Part shown: positions 60,432 through 64,000 of the stretch, piece after piece
Numbering within the stretch: position 1 is the stretch's first letter
Layout: the number at the start of each line of letters is the position of its first letter
Source: Straminergon stramineum
Lineage: Eukaryota > Streptophyta > Bryopsida > Hypnales > Calliergonaceae
Direction: 5' to 3'
Assembly (NCBI GenBank): GCA_963920665.1
Contig: OY987263.1
Coordinates: forward strand, 38,661,218-38,725,217
Length of the DNA stretch: 64,000 bases
Translations under genes and position numbers: made by a program
Notes under the pieces: model-generated
What the model was told of the DNA's origin: nothing
Seen by the model: the letters and a program-made list of their open reading frames with translations, nothing else
The model's database searches: none

Positions 60432-60960
60432 AATCCTCTGGGTTTTGGTTGCCGCCACGGTAGACCAAATTTAGAACGGTGCTTGGGAGTATTACAACAA
60501 GGCATTGTGCAGGCCAAGTGTCGCTAACTCCTACAATTTCGGCGGCACCGAATCCTGGTGAGTCATGGTTTGGCTTTGGCATCATGTGCGTTTCAGTTGC
60601 ACCGACCTTGTAATGCGGTGTAAAATGCGGTTTGATTTGGTTGCAAGTTGATTTGGAGGATCCGGTTGGATCAGATGGCCTTTCTGAAGTCTGATCATGT
60701 ATTCTCGTTAACTGTATATGTGAAAAACAGTACAAAAGTTAAAAACATATAACATGGTCTTCTGTACACACGACCCGATCTAATGACCTTTTCGTTAATT
60801 GAAAATTTTAATAAGCTCCTATCTCAAGCGTTTTTCTTTGACCTGTAAAATCTACCAGCATGTAGTGACACTTTTTGTTAAGAGAACTGTGTTCCTACCT
60901 GGCGTTCATGCTCACTGTTAAGAGTGCTGTTAAGAGAGTCTTATGAGTTAAAGCATTAGT

Positions 60961-61344
60961 AGAGCATCACCACCCGTCTTGCAAAATGCGGGGTCATTTG
61001 GCTTGCAAAATGCCGGGCCATCCAATTTGCAAGCCAAACCGTCCCACTCATAGCATGCTGTAAGTTCCCAAATCTGGACCGCTTTGCAAGGTCCATCCAA
61101 TGGGTTGTAGCATTAAAGGTCCATGCTTTGGGGGAAAGTGCCAGACGGTGCTTTTGTCTCATGCGGTTTGCAAGCCGATTTGCAAGTCACACTTTGGCTT
61201 GCAAAAATACCCCCATTTTGAAAGCCACCCAAGGCTTTTGGCCCAGCCTCTTAGCAAGTTCATCCTTTTTGCAAGACAGGTGGGGCATTTTTGCAAGTCG
61301 CCTTGGACAAGTCATCCGTTTTGCAAGACAAATGGGGATGCTCT
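60961..61344. mobile_element. MITE-like element, 384 bp, with AGAGCATC termini
   Basis: Left end AGAGCATCACCACCCGTCTT and right end reverse-complemented AGAGCATCCCCATTTGTCTT, continuing into a shared tgcaaaa block, so the inverted repeat is about 28 bases. Internally the words ttgcaag and gcaagcc recur many times. No coding capacity. AGAGCATC-type termini are common in plant MITEs (general knowledge). Confidence 0.7.
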
Positions 61345-62440
61345 AATAGAGTTAATGAGAGTAAGTATGGATTTATCCCGGGGATGAATGTTAGGACTGT
61401 GACATCTTTGGACTAGATTCACTTTGCTAAAACCACTGTCTCCTTACTTGCATAGTCCAACTCATGTTTGGCTCAATTAGATGCCTGCATGTGCTGAGTG
61501 TCGTAATAAGCAGAATTTCTGTAGAAAGGTACTCTTCATGTAGTTTTGCTTCAAGATATCTTTCTGGATAAAATGTGAAATGTATGATGTTTTGACAGTG
61601 TAAATTGCCATCGGCACCATGTTAACTGTTTCAACAATCAATAAGCACTTGAAATTTAACTGTAGTGAACTCCGATCAAGAATTCAAGGACTGCCAATTG
61701 AATGGTTGTAGTGAACGGTATGCAGTCCCTCTTCGGAACAATTTGTGACATAGTTTATTTTCACCAAGGGATAAAAATATATATCAAATCACATAAAATT
61801 AGTCTCCAAAATTGGTTAGTCTTCCAAATTTGTGTGTTCGAAATATGATACCGGATTTGGCCTTTCTCTTTGATATATTATTATACAGCTCGTGTGAAAT
61901 AATAAGGAGATGTGGGAGTGGAACAGCCAAGTCCATGAGGAACACAAAAGGCACCGGCCCTGTCCACATGGCAATAAGTTAGGCTCCAGTGCCTGGTTTA
62001 CTGGGTCCTCTTTTACAGCAGCAACACGAGGTGTCGGACCAAGCATGAATCCCAGCAAACGTCCAAACCAGTTTCGCATCCAGTTTCACATGCCGAGCAG
62101 TCTCACTCCTGGATTCCTGCTTCCATTTCCAGCAATACTGCATTCTGTGACAAATGGGCTAATGAACCACCCAGTCTATGAAACCTTTCTCATTTATCCT
62201 ACCAGTGCATCTCACACTAATTCCCCAAATCACATTATTTTAAATTATTTCGTACCGGATGAATCCTGAAACACAACTGTGAAATGACCACTCAGTTCTA
62301 ATTTTCACGAGATCAGAATTTGCAGGTGACTCTAATTTTGAGCGCGCACCCTTAATGGGATATCTCCGTGGAGTAGTCCTGCGCAGTAGTACTAGTACTT
62401 AACTTGCTACTGTGGCTGTAATAAGCTGACCTAATGAAGT
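61345..62440. other. Intergenic region, nothing recognised
   Basis: Only short ORFs in both strands with no recognisable product; no RNA gene seen. Confidence 0.45.
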
Positions 62441-62448
62441 TCGTTAAT

Positions 62449-62880
62449 TTATGGAAATGAAGCGGCCTGGACGGCTGGACCTGGCAGGGACGGAGCGAAG
62501 CCGGAGTGAAGCCAGACTGTCTCTCTTGCTACCTTGCCATGTGGAAAACCAGTCTGTCTTTGGCTGAAGTGATTCAACAGGTGTGCTTTGCGGAGCTCTC
62601 CACCCACCCAGGTGGTGTTGGCTTGGTCTCCTGCTTCCTCTTTCTGGATCATACCGTTCTCGATCTGGGTCATAACTGCAGATACAGTAACGTAGTCTAT
62701 ATGCAGGAATTGGCTCAGTCTCTTTTTCTCTCCCTTTTGGACGTGTGGCAGAAGATATTGCAAAAACTGAAGTGGCTCCCTACTGGAATATCTTACAGGA
62801 CAAAGCTGAAAAGCGGAGAAGATTTGGATTTGCAGTTTAAGGTAGCACATCTGCATTCTTTAACTTTAATTGCACACTAG
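62449..62880. other. Possible exon or unknown sequence with overlapping ORFs
   Basis: Two ORFs of 124 codons (+) and 135 codons (-) overlap almost fully here, in a locally GC-richer stretch. Neither product is recognised. An AG dinucleotide tract follows at 62908-62921. It could be part of a real gene on either strand or chance. Confidence 0.2.
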
Positions 62881-63024
62881 AATGGTTCCGAGGAGACTGT
62901 GCAAGTAGAGAGAGAGAGAGAGTTTACTTGGGTAATTAAAGGTGCGGTAGTTTAGGGTTTGCGGAATTTGGGGAAGGAAATGAGTCCAGCACTTGCGCTT
63001 CACACAGTTCACCTTTTTCTTTCT

Positions 63025-63050
63025 TTCATTTATATTTATATTTATATTTA

Positions 63051-63081
<31 letters not shown>

Positions 63082-63090
63082 TAATATTAA

Positions 63091-63121
<31 letters not shown>

Positions 63122-63125
63122 ATAT
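63025..63125. repeat. AT microsatellite cluster
   Basis: Consecutive (TTTATA)n, (TA)n, a T run and (TTA)n tracts over about 100 bases. Confidence 0.9.
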
Positions 63126-63370
63126 TTACTTTTAGTCCGTCATGGTATTGATAGGTTTCTCGGCTCATAGTTTATAGGGGAGACGAGAAAAAGGACAAGG
63201 GCAAGAATAGCCCGCACTCAGTGATTGGACGACAGTATCCGTCCGTCAAGTACATTCGTCGGTCGTCCTTGTCAGTACGAATCCCACTTCCAACGAAATG
63301 ACGACGGAAAAATGGCAACTTCGTCGCTGCTGCTGATCCTGAGAGCATCCTCAATAGAGGGGAGTCACAG

Positions 63371-63980
63371 TAAGGTAAACCAGCCAATCACAGGCACAAT
63401 CACTGGTTTGCCCTGTTGGCATTGTTGAAATTTAAATAAATAAAAATTTATACACAAAGACAAATGTGAGAAATCGGGAGAGGAATTGAATTTTCATTGT
63501 TGTTTTTTGACAATGTATGAATTTGTTATGGGTTTCTAAGTGTGTTGTCCAATTGGTCCTAAAGAGTCTCTTGATTAGTACCCCAAAACCAACAAAAAGT
63601 GTATCCATAATAGTCATCTTACTCACCAAAAGTAGTCACATTATTTCCTACGAGGGCCACAACACGAGGGCCTAAAATAATCACTTCTTTTGATGAATTT
63701 ACACTCAAAAGGTGGAAGATCCTATTGTATCCATGATAACAAGACGGTGGTCAAAAAAACATCACTCAATTTTGAGTGCGTTTCTTTTTACCAAATTTTG
63801 TTATGGTGATCACTAATCACTCCATCACCATCATTGATTGTTGCCACTAACACAACCTAATGTTGCCCAAATCTCATCTATTGAAAAATTAAAGATTGTC
63901 ATGGTTTGATGCAAGACTTCAATGGGTCATTCTCTAAGTGTCTATGGTGAGTCTTTTGCCTATAATGGGTTGATTTACCT
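63371..63980 (-). mobile_element. ~610-bp inverted-repeat element, related to 10594-11140
   Basis: Starts TAAGGTAAACCAGCCAATCA and ends with the inverted GGGTTGATTTACCT. In inverted orientation it is homologous to 10594-11140 over most of its length (for example aggtaaatcaaccca, ggatacactttttg, tttaccttac). Non-coding apart from the short shared frame described for the other copy. Confidence 0.6.
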
Positions 63981-64000
63981 GACCTTTGAGATTCTTCAAT

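Overview
The window is nuclear DNA of a land plant. Its genes are split by short spliceosomal introns with GT-AG borders, and the protein families are plant ones: a Euonymus-type lectin and a plant ABC1K kinase of the 'KxAQ' type. Most of the rest is AT-rich and packed with plant-type transposons: Stowaway, CACTA, hAT, Ty1/copia, solo LTRs and many MITEs. A non-seed plant such as a moss is my guess from gene content and style. That is weak inference, because no species-diagnostic gene is present.

Layout: (1) 228-2374 (+), a four-exon EUL-domain lectin with a His/Gly/Pro/Tyr-rich N-terminus. (2) About 2.4-12.3 kb, AT-rich intergenic DNA with MITEs, several flanked by TTAA. (3) 12394-18613 (+), a complete 12-exon ABC1K (AarF/UbiB-like) kinase, 566 codons, with one GC-AG intron and four introns that each carry a TTAA-flanked MITE. 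(4) About 19.6-29.8 kb, a tandem segmental duplication carrying two minus-strand copies of a two-exon secreted cupin-like gene, separated by an 898-bp CACTA-like element. (5) About 30-46 kb, repeats: miniature elements, a pair of ~2.5-kb direct repeats, and between them a decayed minus-strand copia polyprotein with two ~720-bp inverted-repeat elements inserted in or beside it; a third copy lies at 43.9 kb. (6) 46.4-55.9 kb, a solo LTR followed by a nested stack in which a CACTA-like element holds a hairpin MITE and a solo LTR, and the LTR holds a 5.5-kb hAT element with a decayed transposase. (7) 58038-60431 (-), a gene for a 343-aa protein rich in charged V/I/P repeats that resembles alveolin repeats, with a visible TATA box and a 5'UTR intron. 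(8) About 60.4-64 kb, intergenic DNA with two more elements and microsatellites.

The four gene families show no shared pathway. They look like ordinary plant genes scattered among repeats. The most notable content is the transposon record. There is a MITE family of about 206-234 bp (plus 111- and 955-bp relatives) flanked by TTAA, with one matching empty site inside the window. There is also a three-copy ~720-bp family with 4-bp target duplications. Perfect or near-perfect target-site duplications for several nested insertions allow a relative insertion order to be read directly from the sequence.
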